In this document: positions 12,895-23,378 of the stretch, piece after piece
How positions within the stretch are numbered: the stretch's first letter is position 1
Layout: every line of letters begins with the position of its first letter
Assembly (NCBI GenBank): GCA_905250025.1
Contig: CAJNOJ010000022.1
Coordinates: forward strand, 1,707 to 65,706
DNA length: 64,000 nt
Origin: Adineta ricciae
Lineage: Eukaryota; Rotifera; Eurotatoria; Adinetida; Adinetidae
Reading direction: 5' to 3'
Program-made: the position numbers and the translations under genes
Notes under the pieces: generated by a model
Told to the model about the DNA's origin: nothing
Seen by the model: only the letters and a program-made list of their open reading frames with translations
Database searches by the model: none

Positions 12895-13770
12895 ATGCCA
12901 AGTGTCGATTCGAATTCTTCTTATTCATCATCCGATTCATCTTTATCGTCTCCACGTGCACTCTTAACTGATATACGACATTCGCAAGCAATTCAACAAC
13001 AGGATCATTCAATGAGATCATCAAATAATAATACTTCACATGTATGTGTTACACGTTATAAAACTGAATTATGTCGACCATTCACTGAGACTGGAAAGTG
13101 TAAATACGGCGATAAATGCCAATTTTCACATGGAATGAAAGAATTGAGAATCTTAATACGGCATCCAAAGTATAAAACAGAATATTGTCGAACATTTCAT
13201 ACAAGTAAGAAAATAAGAAGTTCAATCTTTAATTAATTGCATTTTTAACGAAACTATTTAGCTGGCTATTGTCCATATGGCCCTCGGTGTCATTTCATTC
13301 ACGATATTCATGAAGCACGGCCAACTAACCATCCAAATGAAACAACAACCCGACGATACTCCGATGTACGAATGAATCAATCGACACAAAAGTCAGCAAC
13401 GAGGTGAATGAAAAACTTCAATCGTTTGGAAAAAATTAATGAAAATTCTTTCTTTATGTTTTTCTCTATAGAAATCGTATCAACAGTGATTTTACAGCAT
13501 TATCCTCTTCGTCATCTTCATCTTCTCATCTAATTAATAATTTAACTTCATCGAAGCTTCCTTTCACTTTCGAAGAACTTAATCAGGCATTACTCTCTTG
13601 CGATACTGATGATATATTTCATCATCAACCACAACAACAGCAACAACAAACACAACAACATCAAGAATTTTATCCGTCAATATTATCTACAATGACAAAC
13701 TCATTAACACATCGTACGTTTTCATCATTATCATCATCGAACAGCAGTTTAGCTCCACAGTATATTTAAG
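12895..13770 (+). CDS. Tristetraprolin-family tandem CCCH zinc finger protein
   Basis: TTP/ZFP36 proteins bind AU-rich elements in 3' UTRs and recruit the CCR4-NOT deadenylase. Three exons are seen, with introns at about 13206-13261 and 13404-13471. Finger 1 is '[20 protein letters not shown]' with the lead-in RYKTEL. Finger 2, completed across intron 1, is '[20 protein letters not shown]' with the lead-in KYKTEY. Both have C-x8-C-x5-C-x3-H spacing and the 18-residue linker typical of the family. The N terminus is Ser-rich. The C terminus has a Ser run, the segment [14 protein letters not shown] and a Gln/His-rich tract, and ends APQYI. I do not see the usual C-terminal NOT1-binding motif. 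The protein is about 250 residues. Which vertebrate paralogue is closest cannot be decided. Confidence 0.92.
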
Positions 13771-16048
13771 TTCGGTGTTTCGACGAATTCTCTCTCTCTG
13801 TTTTCATTCTACCGTCCGTTCGTTGACTCTCGTGCTCTATTATACATAAATTATATATACATGTTTTTGTTTCTAATTTTTCGCTTTTTTTTCTCTCTCT
13901 TTTTCTCGTTTTTCTTCGTTTTACTATTTCATTCATACAATATTCTATACGGTGCTCGTTTACTACCATTGTCCAGCAAATGCGTGCCTTATCATCAGAA
14001 ACGTGTCATGGATTATCCAGTCGTCGTCCTCGTCATCTTCGTTGTTGTTGTTGTTTTTCGCAACTCCATATTAATGCAAAAAAAAAACTTACGAAAATCG
14101 TACGTGTGAATACGTGAAAAATGAGTATACTATGCGCTTATGACAATGACAGTGACTAATGTGCGAGGGCAATGATAATAAAAAAAATTTCTAACAAATA
14201 TTTGTCTAGAAGTCAATGATAATATATATATACATATATATGTATTCAATTAAATAGATTTACTTGTGATAATAATTTTGCCCGCTAGCAATTGATAATT
14301 TCGAAAGCACAGAAAAAAACACTCGAAATATGCTTGCAGACAGCTATTCGTTGTTTTGTTTCATCTGTTTTTTAGCTTACAGCCCGCTTTTATTGACACG
14401 TTTTTGCTAATATTATCGCAATAGAGTACGCACACACATACACATCTACTATTATTTTCTTTTCTTCTTTTTCACTCGCTTTCTCGTTTGCTCTTCTCTG
14501 GAGTACGACGTACTTATTCATCAGAAAAATCGATAATCGATCGAGTAATGTTTTTATTAAAGTATGCACGTAAATATTCGATCGAACCATGCCATCCGTA
14601 TTGGGATCTATACAATGAAAAGGTGATGAAAGGTAAACAACACCAACTATGCAAGCCATATGCATACGCATATGTACACACACACAGCGCATTTGTATTT
14701 TCTCATGCTTCAGATGTTAAAAAAGGTTTCTTTTTTCTTCTTGTAACTTTATTAGTTGTGTTTAAAATTAGTAGCAATAGAAGATTTCAAGATGGCATTT
14801 CTTTTCTCATCGATGTTTATCTTATTAATGGATGTCATATAATGTAAACAAATCATGACGCCTATGTCATTGACGTTTTACATACATCGTCGATGAGATG
14901 AAAACTATCTGATGACAAAACGATATATCGAGTTGTTCATTAATCTGTAACGGATTTCCTCTGTATCGATAATAACGACGACGATGATGATGATGATGAC
15001 GATGAAGACCTTCAAATCATCCTTGAGAAAACATATCAGTTCATTTGATTCATCAATTAATGCATACTAATCAGACTTGTACAAGAATGGTAGGAAAAGA
15101 AATGAAAGAACGTGACATGGATATCGAATTTGTACAAGAAAAGATAAACTTATCAGGCATCGATCGAAGCCTAGACAGACAAATATTCTATGTAGAGATC
15201 ATAAACTTTGCTTCTCTCATCATGTAACGAGCGATTGTAAACTTTTACAACAGAATTTTTCTCAATGATAATGACGCGATGAAGTATCTATGTATGCAAA
15301 AGTATCCTATGCATGATTTCAATGTATAATGAAGGTAATTATACAACAGCTTACAAAGGATAAATATAAATCCAAATGATAATTTAGAAGATGTGTGTAG
15401 CATATGAATCTCCCAAATTAAGATCATATAACCAAAAAAGCACGTGTGACGAACATTGAATATATATATGTGTGTGTTTGTGCATGACTAACTAATTTAT
15501 AATGATACATCATCAATATTCTCAAATGAAATGATGTCATCAAATGAATGCGACGTATATTAATAATCGTCTCTTGCAGAGAAGAAAACGTGATGGAGCT
15601 ATAGATGAACATTGTTCGTAGACATAATCTGATTATCAAATTATTCCTTCAACCTATAGAAAAAATGAATCAAGATAGATGAGTGAAAAAGCTCTCCTTT
15701 TTGATGAATGTCAATGAAAGAATGCATTCAATATAGCAAAGAAAAAAATTAATAGTACTTAAATGCATTCCATCAAATACAGAGATAAGAAAAAGGACGG
15801 TCTTTAGTATGAAAGGTCGATTATGAATTAGATTACAGAAATAAATAGGAAGGAAAAGTCTTTTCACAATAGCTTCAATGATATGTGGATAAACATCAGT
15901 TTGACTGGCTAAACTTATGATCTAATTATTCATCGGAGGAAAAAAAAGATGAATTCGCTGAATCTATTCATCATTACACGATCAACTAGACACACATGCA
16001 CATGTAGTATATTGCCGCAATCGGTAGTGTCCAAAATCCGTCGATGAT

Positions 16049-16092
<44 letters not shown>

Positions 16093-16333
16093 TAATTTCT
16101 GGAAATGCTATTTGAGTTGAATTGCATTGAATAGAAAGTAACCGATTGAAGAAGAGAATTATGACTAGTAGTAGTTTTGTTCTTTTGTACAGAATTGGGA
16201 ACAACATATGTATTTGATAGACGATCAAGGTGATCATGACAATATACATTAAAAAATCTTTATCACAGAATAGATTGATCATACCTAATCATGATTTATG
16301 ATTCCTTTTTTTTATATCCCTATCTTTCGATAG
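13771..16333. other. Intergenic region: TTP-like 3' UTR and upstream of the NTF2-like gene
   Basis: The first several hundred bases are T-rich and AT-rich, include 'caaatatttgtc' near 14196 and an alternating TA tract at 14223-14245, and probably form the 3' UTR. The rest holds a GAT/GAC tract near 14970-15006, a long GA run at 16050-16089, and frames of 60-119 codons on both strands that I do not consider genes. Confidence 0.5.
16050..16089. repeat. (GA)n microsatellite
   Basis: About twenty consecutive GA units, followed by ordinary sequence. The bottom strand reads as a long Ser-Leu repeat within an open frame, which explains that spurious ORF. Confidence 0.95.
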
Positions 16334-17157
16334 ATGGCAGACGTGCGTGCGACGCTTGTAAGTTTGTTTCTCCCGATATTGATTGATTCGGAAATGGACC
16401 AATAGTACCTGCTAGAGAGTCATAGTAGCTGATGGTATATTTACGTGCAATTGGTTTTCAATTCAATCTAATCACCCGTCTGTTCCAGTCAAATATGTCA
16501 GATATTTTATTATTTCGTTCGAAAAATCCAAGTATTCAATCGAAATTTATCGGTCAATTAGAACGCGAATTCGCCAATCTTGCTCGATTGCTATATACAA
16601 CTGATGTATCTAGTTCTGTGCTTGAACAAGAATGTTTACCGTATATTGCCAAAAACATTCTCTTTAAACATCCTCTGCAAGAAGGAAATGGCAAAGAACG
16701 CTATAAGTTTATAATGAAAGGCTTTCACAACATGTTTCATTGTATTTTTGATAAATCTCAATTAAATGTGAAGCTGAACGATGATGGCAAGACCGGTCGA
16801 TGTATTATTGACAGTGTCGTTAATTTAAAACAATTTTCGTGGCTCTACACATATCCATTGCGTTCCATCATCATTTTTGAATTTCGTCTATTGAATACTC
16901 AAAGTATTGAAGAACCACAATTCGAAATCTTTCGGCACGAAGAAATGTGGTTGGTTGCATTTGTTTTCAATTTAGAAGTAGTCTTCTCTGTATTACATTT
17001 TAGGTCACTTGCTGATTTAATTGATGCCATACCTGCCATTGGATGGTTTTATAAAAATATCTTTCGTCAGGGCTGTCGTCATTTGTCCATAGGAGTTTAC
17101 ACTTTAAGTTGTTATATTCATGATAGATTCGTACAATCGAGAAAGAAAAAGCAATAA
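16334..17157 (+). CDS. SnoaL/NTF2-like fold protein, function unknown
   Basis: I prefer a three-exon model. Exon 16334-16357 (MADVRATL) joins through a gtaagt donor and a 'tgttccag' acceptor to 16489-16949, then a 54-nt intron (16950-17003) leads to the last exon. An alternative start at 16432 reads through intron 1 and would give an amphipathic N terminus, MVYLRAIGFQFNLITRLFQS. The body has the alternating helix/strand pattern of NTF2-like domains. Near the end, 'EEMWSLADLIDAIPAIGW' and 'FYKNIFRQGC' resemble the tail of uncharacterised eukaryotic SnoaL-like proteins; that resemblance is from memory and only moderate. It has the same orientation as the next gene and its stop lies 62 nt before that gene's start, so it may be the first cistron of the run. 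No catalytic function can be assigned. Confidence 0.55.
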
Positions 17158-17219
17158 TATTTTTCTGACTTTTACCTTTTCTTTTTTTTATTATAGATGA
17201 TCTGATTTCTGAAACAGTT
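17158..17219 (+). promoter_or_regulatory. Intercistronic gap with 3' splice acceptor (possible trans-splice site)
   Basis: The 62-nt gap has a long T-rich tract ending 'ttattatag' at 17196, 23 nt before the proposed ATG at 17220. No AATAAA is visible. The layout fits spliced-leader addition to the downstream cistron. Confidence 0.4.
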
Positions 17220-18792
17220 ATGAATAATGTAGACGAGGTCGGTTGTTCTTCACATATCATCGTTTTGAAAACTTGCTGTTGCTTTTTGAAATAGTTTCCA
17301 TCGTGTTTCTATTGTGCAGGATATTACACTCGATGTTTCGGCGATCCAATCTGTCGAATTTGTCATGCATTTATCTATCCATATGAAATTGATCAACAAC
17401 AAGAGCCCAATGTTTGTGAAGATGTATGATTATGAATTATTTTCAATTGGAAAAATGTATCGATTGCATTTATAGAAAGGTGAAGCAGATGATTCGGGAA
17501 ACGAAGATACTGATGATGGATATGCATGTGCATCCGGTTCGAGTAGATCGACTAAAAAGTCTTTAGCGACGTCAGTGACAACAACCAATACTGATTCTTC
17601 TGCGCAAGCAACAACATCAAATACTTCTGTCGTGTCAGCAGCATCGAATAATCGACGAAATGATTTATTAAACGAGCTGTTACTTGAATTAACAGCAGCA
17701 AATGTGATATGGAATGATCATACGTCTTATTTGAGTCAGTTGCCACCAGAAGTGATGCTGACAATAATGAAATGCATGGATGATTTGAGTATATATGCAT
17801 TAGCTAAAGCTTCGAATCGCTGGAAACAGTTAGTTGACTCCACGGTTGATTGGAGACAATTTATTCGAACGCGTTGGCCACTTTTCCCGCTGTCGGATGA
17901 TGATGATCAAAAGACGAATCTCAGCCGAATCTATGATCAATTGTAAGGATGATGTTACTTTCCAAGGAGAAAATAGCAACATTACTTTGTTTTAGAATCC
18001 GGAGTTCGAGCTGTTTTATATGTTTAAATGATACTGGAATTCGAGTAAATATGAAACAAATCAGGAAGGAATGAATTTTCCCGTATACTGGATTTCTGTG
18101 TTTAGTTTGAAAGCAACGGACAAATGCAGCCAACATTGTGGCGACACCGGCGATTACAAAGTGAAATCCGTGCTCTAAGAGTATGTCTTAAATTGAATTC
18201 TTCTTTTGAAAACAAGAGGTGATTATCCAATCTAGGACGATCCACCGGATGGGATTCGTGCAGAACCATTAGACTCATCTTGTTGTCATTGGCATGCTTC
18301 CATTTGGGGTCCTAGCGCATCACCTTATGAAGGTGAGTCCATCCTTTGAAATAAACGATCGTTTGAAATCAAAGCTCTTCGTTTCTTCCTAAGGTGGTGT
18401 TTTCTATTTATATTTACATATTCCACAATCGTAAGTATTTCTCTCGGTACTATGATATATAGGATGTAACACAAAACGAGTTTTATCCTAGTTATCCAAT
18501 GATTCCTCCTGTTGTACGATTTATTACAAAAATTTTTCATCCAAACATAAATATTCATGGTGATATTGGTTTAGATTCGTTTGGTTCCAATTGGAGTCTA
18601 GCTCTAACCATATCGAAAGTCTTAATATCCGTTCAATCTTTGCTGAGCGATCCTTACGCACATATCTGTATGAATCGACAAGCCGCAGATTTATATACGA
18701 ATAATCGTGAGCAATACGAGCAAAAAGCGCGTCAATGGACATGGGCATATGCAATGCACGACTATATCAATGGGGACGAAATAGAGATCTAG
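17220..18792 (+). CDS. F-box/E2-fold fusion lacking the catalytic cysteine
   Basis: One spliced reading frame joins four parts. First is a short Cys-rich module, 'RCFGDPICRICHAFIYPYE', that could bind zinc. Second is a Ser/Thr-rich acidic linker. Third is an F-box, 'LSQLPPEVMLTIMKCMDD' followed by SIYALAKASNRW. Fourth, after another Cys pair (CFICLND), is a full ubiquitin-conjugating (UBC) domain from RRLQSEIRALRDDPPDGIRA to the end. The E2 core is clear: 'WHASIWGPSASPYEGG', 'YPMIPPVVRFITKIFHPNIN', 'WSLALTISKVLISVQSLLSD'. The residue that should be the thioester cysteine, about eight after the HPN motif, is Gly (GDIGLD, codon GGT), so the domain should be catalytically dead like UEV/COP10-type variants. 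The F-box suggests an SCF partner. At least six short introns keep frame. The first exon (17220-17241) is the least certain part. Confidence 0.8.
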
Positions 18793-18897
18793 AAACATAA
18801 TAAAGGGAGAATCCTTTTTTTTCTTTGTTATTTATTCTTATTCTCCTTATTGTTGTTATTACTATTATTATAAATAATGCCTTCTTTTTCGTTTTAG
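18793..18897 (+). promoter_or_regulatory. Intercistronic gap with acceptor abutting the COQ8 ATG
   Basis: The 105-nt gap has an AATAAA-type signal near 18799, a T-rich stretch, and 'tcgttttag' directly abutting the ATG at 18898. A poly(A) signal followed by a splice acceptor is the arrangement expected between trans-spliced cistrons. Confidence 0.5.
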
Positions 18898-21100
18898 ATG
18901 TCTCATAATCTGTCAGATGCAGGTCGTTTCCTACGCGGACTGGTTCAAGTTAGTCGACAAATAGCTAATGAAGCATCTCGTTCAGGTGATCTTCGTCACC
19001 GACCGTCTGCTGTGCTTGAACCATTTGTTGGTCTTATATCGACTGGCTTAACACGATTGGGAAGTGTTAATGTTACGAATGCTTTATCTAAAACAGCATG
19101 GAAATCGAGTGTACTCGTTCGACAAACTGGTATTGCAGCAAGCAATGCCATTCGAGCGTCGCCAGTCTCTTCATCAATATCGGTACCGTCTGCAACTCAA
19201 ATCCCTGAAGATGTGATTCCGATCCCTCCACATGCTAAAATTCAATCTTCTGCAGTTATAGCAACCACTTCACCGCCATCTGAGATCATTCTACCGGCAA
19301 CGAATGACTTTGTTTCCCATAAGATGTCAATTCCTACTTATTCGGAGAGAGATGTATCATCAGCGAAACCATCGACCACATTAGCAAAAGATAAAATCGC
19401 TATTCCGTCGCAACCTAAACTTGATCATATCGCTGAAACGAAACCGCCGACAGTTGCACCATCTATAGCAACGAAGAAACCAATTCCTATTTCGTATACT
19501 TCAATTGATAAACCTACTGAGCCATTGGCACTGAAAGTCGAACCAACTTTTTTCACGCCTTCTACAGAGAATGAGTCATCCACACCATTAACATTAGAAG
19601 AAAATCAACCCCAAATTGCGGTTCCACCATCACCCACAAATACTGAAGCTCAAGCACGTGCTGTACCAACTACACGAATTGGTCGATTGGCAAGCTTTGG
19701 TTCGTTGGCTGCCGGTCTCGGCGTTGGCGCTCTAGGTTCAATGGTTCGTCGTTCGGTTGGACTTGAACCGACATCTGCATCACAAGGTTCACTTTCTCCA
19801 TATTTGTCGAAAGCAAATGCCGAACGCATTGTTGACACTTTATGTAAAGTACGTGGGGCTGCACTGAAATTAGGCCAAATGATTAGTATTCAAGGTACAT
19901 AGTGGACAATATCCTCTTTTTACTGTCTCTTTCATGTTCTTTTGCTTTTGTTACAGATAATTTTCTTGTCCAAGATGATATCCAAAAGATTTTTGAACGA
20001 GTTCGTCAGAAAGCTGATTTTATGCCTGAATGGCAAATGAATGAGGTAATGACGAACGATTTTGGTGCTAATTGGCGTGAAAATTTCGAAGAATTTCAAG
20101 ACCGACCTTTTGCTGCTGCCAGGTGAAAGATACATATTCTTCTGTCTTTCTAAATATCATTCTTACTTTTTACTCGCCTTTTAGTATCGGTCAAGTACAT
20201 TATGGCGTTTTGAAAAATAGTAAACAGCGCGTTGCTGTCAAAATTCAATATCCTGGTGTTGGAAAATCGATTGAAAGTGATATTAACAATTTGATAACAT
20301 TACTCAATTTTTGGAATATTCTACCTCGTGGTTTATATATCGAGAGTGTAATCAACGTAGCAAAACGCGAATTGAATTGGGAGGTCGATTATATTCGTGA
20401 AGCAGAATGGGGACGCCGATTTAAAAATTGGCTGATTAACAATCCTATGTTTTATATTCCAGACATAGTCGATAATTTATCATCGAAAAGTGTTTTAACA
20501 ACAACGTTTTTCGATGGAATTACTCTAGATAATGCTGTCAATGAAGACCAAGCTGTACGTGATCGTATTGGAACAGCAATCTTGGAATTATGTCTGCTAG
20601 AATTGTTCAAGTTCAAAGCGATGCAAACCGATCCAAATTGGTCAAATTTCCTATTCAATAAATCCACAAAAACCATTGGTCTCATTGATTTTGGAGCATC
20701 ACGAGACTTCAATCCGAGTTTCATTGATAACTACATAAAAATCATTCGTGCTTCTGCTGACAATGATCGTGAAGCTGTTAAACAATTATCCATTAAGGGT
20801 GGTTTTCTTACGGGTTACGAAACGCGTGAAATGACGGAAGCACATGTCACTGCTGTTATGATTTTAGGTGAAGGTTTTCGTCAAGATGATGCATTTGATT
20901 TTGGTTCACAAAATACAACGCACAATATTCATAAACTAATTCCAACTATGTTAAAACATCGTTTAACACCGCCACCAGAAGATTCTTATTCGCTACATAG
21001 AAAAATGTCCGGTGCATTTTTACTTTGCTCAAGATTACGCTCTCGGGTTTATTGTAAACCACTGTTCGAACGTATATGGAAAGAGTATAATGCGTCATAA
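18898..21100 (+). CDS. COQ8: COQ8 (ADCK3/4-type) atypical kinase for ubiquinone biosynthesis
   Basis: COQ8 proteins are mitochondrial UbiB-family ATPases that support assembly of the CoQ-synthesis complex. Three exons are seen, with introns at about 19895-19957 and 20122-20184. The N-terminal third (about residues 80-260) is Pro/Ser/Thr-rich, poorly conserved and probably disordered. The KxGQ motif is in '[15 protein letters not shown]', the Ala-rich loop in '[13 protein letters not shown]', the ATP lysine in VAVKIQYPG, and the catalytic and metal-binding segment in '[12 protein letters not shown]' and '[12 protein letters not shown]'. All are diagnostic of COQ8A/B rather than other ADCK proteins. 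One gene matches the single COQ8 of non-vertebrates. It sits directly upstream of COQ2, which supports a shared role. Confidence 0.93.
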
Positions 21101-21239
21101 ATTGTCACTGCTCCTCCTTTTTATACACGAGCGCCAAGTATGTTTTGTCTTCTTTTTTTTCTGTAATCTAGGAAATAAATCTAGCTGATATTCGATTGTT
21201 ATACTGTTTAATTATTGAATACTATTTTAGATTATTTTC
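21101..21239 (+). promoter_or_regulatory. COQ8-COQ2 gap with acceptor site
   Basis: The 139-nt gap contains AATAAA near 21173 and then 'actattttag' ending at 21230, 9 nt before the COQ2 ATG. It fits poly(A) addition to COQ8 and spliced-leader addition to COQ2. A separate short promoter cannot be excluded. Confidence 0.5.
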
Positions 21240-22292
21240 ATGACCTACCTACTACGCCAGACTTGTCCGCTAATATTACGCTCGTCAATTATTCGCATTG
21301 CAACAACATCTACATCTAGTCAACATCAACGATGCAGAAATGTATCATCAATTCCTCAACCAAAAAACCTTTTCGATATAATACCGAAAACTATTCAGCC
21401 ATATGCTCGTCTAAGTCGAATTGATAAACCCATTGGATCATGGTTATTGTATTTACCTGGTGCATGGAGTATCGCATTTGCTGGTATAACATTAAATAAT
21501 GTCGCATTGATGGGCTTATTTGGTGCTGGTACTATTCTAATGAGAGGTGCCGGTTGTACAATAAATGATCTTTGGGATAAAGATTTCGATCGACGAGTGG
21601 ATAGAACAAAATCAAGACCAATAGCTAGCGGTGAAATTACCGTTCGACAGGCATTGATATGGGCAGGCGTACAATTATCATTGAGTTTTTTAATTTTAAT
21701 CCAATTGAATATTCCGTCAGTTATCCTAGGAGTAATCTCATTAGTTCCCGTAGTTATCTACCCTTTGATGAAACGATTTACCTATTGGCCGCAATTCTTT
21801 CTCGGGATGACATTTAATTGGTGAGCGGCAACAATATTTTCTATTGTAAATTCAATCAAAAATTGTTTTAGGGGTGCTCTGATGGGTTTTACTGCTGGGA
21901 CAGGCATTATCTACCCATCAGTTATCTTACCACTGTATTTTGCTGGTATTGCTTGGACACTTCATTACGATACAATTTATGCCCATCAAGATAAAACAGA
22001 TGATTTACTTGTTGGAGTGAAGTCCACGGCACTGCGTCTTGGAAAAGAAACGAAACTCTGGTTACGAGCTTTTTCTATTGGCATGATGTCGCATTTGATC
22101 ACTGTGGGTTTAAGTGTTGATCAGACTTGGCCATATTATTTAGGATTAATTGGAGCCAGCTATCATCTTCATCGACAAATTGAAACGGTCGATTTGAATA
22201 AAACACAATCGTGTTGGAATACATTTGCTGCAAATCGTACTACCGGTTTGATAATCCTTGCTAGTATTTTAGTTGGAAATTGCTTGAAATAG
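21240..22292 (+). CDS. COQ2: COQ2, 4-hydroxybenzoate polyprenyltransferase (mitochondrial)
   Basis: COQ2 joins the polyprenyl tail to 4-hydroxybenzoate, the first membrane-bound step of ubiquinone synthesis in the inner mitochondrial membrane. Two exons flank a ~50-nt intron (about 21822-21871). The N terminus is basic and Ser/Thr-rich, as expected for mitochondrial import. The family signature 'RLSRIDKPIGSWLLYLPGAW' is present, as are the first Asp-rich motif in 'NDLWDKDFDRRVDRTKSRP' and the second in 'YDTIYAHQDKTDDLLVG', followed by KSTALRLG. Multiple membrane helices are evident. The length of about 330 residues is normal. Its stop is only 44 nt before the NDUFS4 ATG. Confidence 0.95.
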
Positions 22293-22336
22293 CTGTGATA
22301 TAATAATCTCGCTCGTTTACTCTTGTTTATTTGTAG
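22293..22336 (+). promoter_or_regulatory. 44-nt COQ2-NDUFS4 gap with acceptor
   Basis: The whole gap is 44 nt. It has no AATAAA, is T-rich, and ends 'tttatttgtag' directly against the NDUFS4 ATG. It is too short for an ordinary terminator plus promoter, making it one of the best pieces of evidence in the window for a polycistronic transcript. Confidence 0.6.
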
Positions 22337-23081
22337 ATGAATTTATTAAAGTCGATCGTACAACCATCTCGCGTTAATTTATTCGCGATTCCTCAACGGT
22401 AGTCTTTTGAAATTTTCAATATCTCTTTTGGCAAGTTCCAATAGTGGTTTGTGTTTATCCTTCTAGGACGTTATTCGATATTCAGAATGTTTGGGGTCGT
22501 ACAGCTGTCGACACACAAAAACCACTGGATCCAACTCCTTTAGGTGAAATGCCTCGACAAGACGTAAGTGAATTCAGTTGAAATTTCACTTCATACTTTT
22601 ACGTATATGTAGGAACAAATTGGCCCTCTGTCCGGTGTTCCTCGAGATATTTTCAAAGAACGCCGTTGTCGCATATTCGTACCTGCACGTGCTGCAACAC
22701 AATCAGGTACAAATAATACAAAGAAATGGAAGGTTGAATGGGATACCAAGGAACGTTGGGAAAATCCTTTGATGGGCTGGGCATCATCGTGAGAATTACT
22801 TATCCATGGAAAACTATTTTATGGAGAAATCCTATTTCCATTTGTAGTGCTGATCCACACTCATCAGTAATGGTCGAATTCAGTAGCAAGGAAGACGCGA
22901 TGATTTATTGTGAGCGTATGGGTGAGTCTTTGTTCGCCAACTGAGAACGATTTGTATTATATGAATCGCATTTTTAGGTTATAAATATGAAGTCGTTGAA
23001 CCACCTTCACGTCCCCATTTTCGAAAAACTTATGGAGCGAATTTTTCGTGGAACAAGAAAACACGTGTGTCAACCAAATAA
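22337..23081 (+). CDS. NDUFS4: NDUFS4, 18-kDa accessory subunit of complex I
   Basis: NDUFS4 stabilises the NADH-oxidising arm of mitochondrial complex I. Five exons with short introns give about 165 residues, the usual size. A basic N terminus ([16 protein letters not shown]) looks like a mitochondrial presequence. The conserved core starts '[19 protein letters not shown]' and continues '[20 protein letters not shown]', '[17 protein letters not shown]', then [19 protein letters not shown] and ends [10 protein letters not shown]. The terminal K-x-R-V-S/T pattern corresponds to the region around the mammalian phosphorylation site. It lies immediately downstream of COQ2; AATAAA follows near 23132. 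Confidence 0.95.
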
Positions 23082-23378
23082 ACTAAACACCAGGACTTTA
23101 TTCTTCTTTTTCCCCTTTTACATTAATGTAAAAATAAATTAGTTCTCAAACTGTCCCGTTATTGATCGTAGCTTCGTTTTCTTTTTCATTGTAAACGCTG
23201 TATTGATGCAAAGATCAGCGACATGTGCGAATTAGACCATCTGGTCGTGCAGAAGAAACAGTTTGACAGAAAGTGGATTGTTATCGATATGACAGGACAG
23301 TTTTTCTTATCTTTCGTTTGGTATTGATAAACATACGAAAACTACAAAAACTTTTCTTTATTTCTAGATTTTGTCCTT

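Noticed and set aside
14488-14847. 119-codon frame on + between the TTP-like and NTF2-like genes
   Set aside because: A frame of similar size overlaps it on the other strand, residues reflect simple repeats (VHTH, FFFLL), and no domain or acceptable splice partners are present.
18898-19900. Idea that the low-complexity N-terminal third of COQ8 is a separate secreted or mucin-like protein
   Set aside because: It is in one continuous exon with the KxGQ motif and joins the kinase domain in frame; a disordered presequence-linked extension is simpler.
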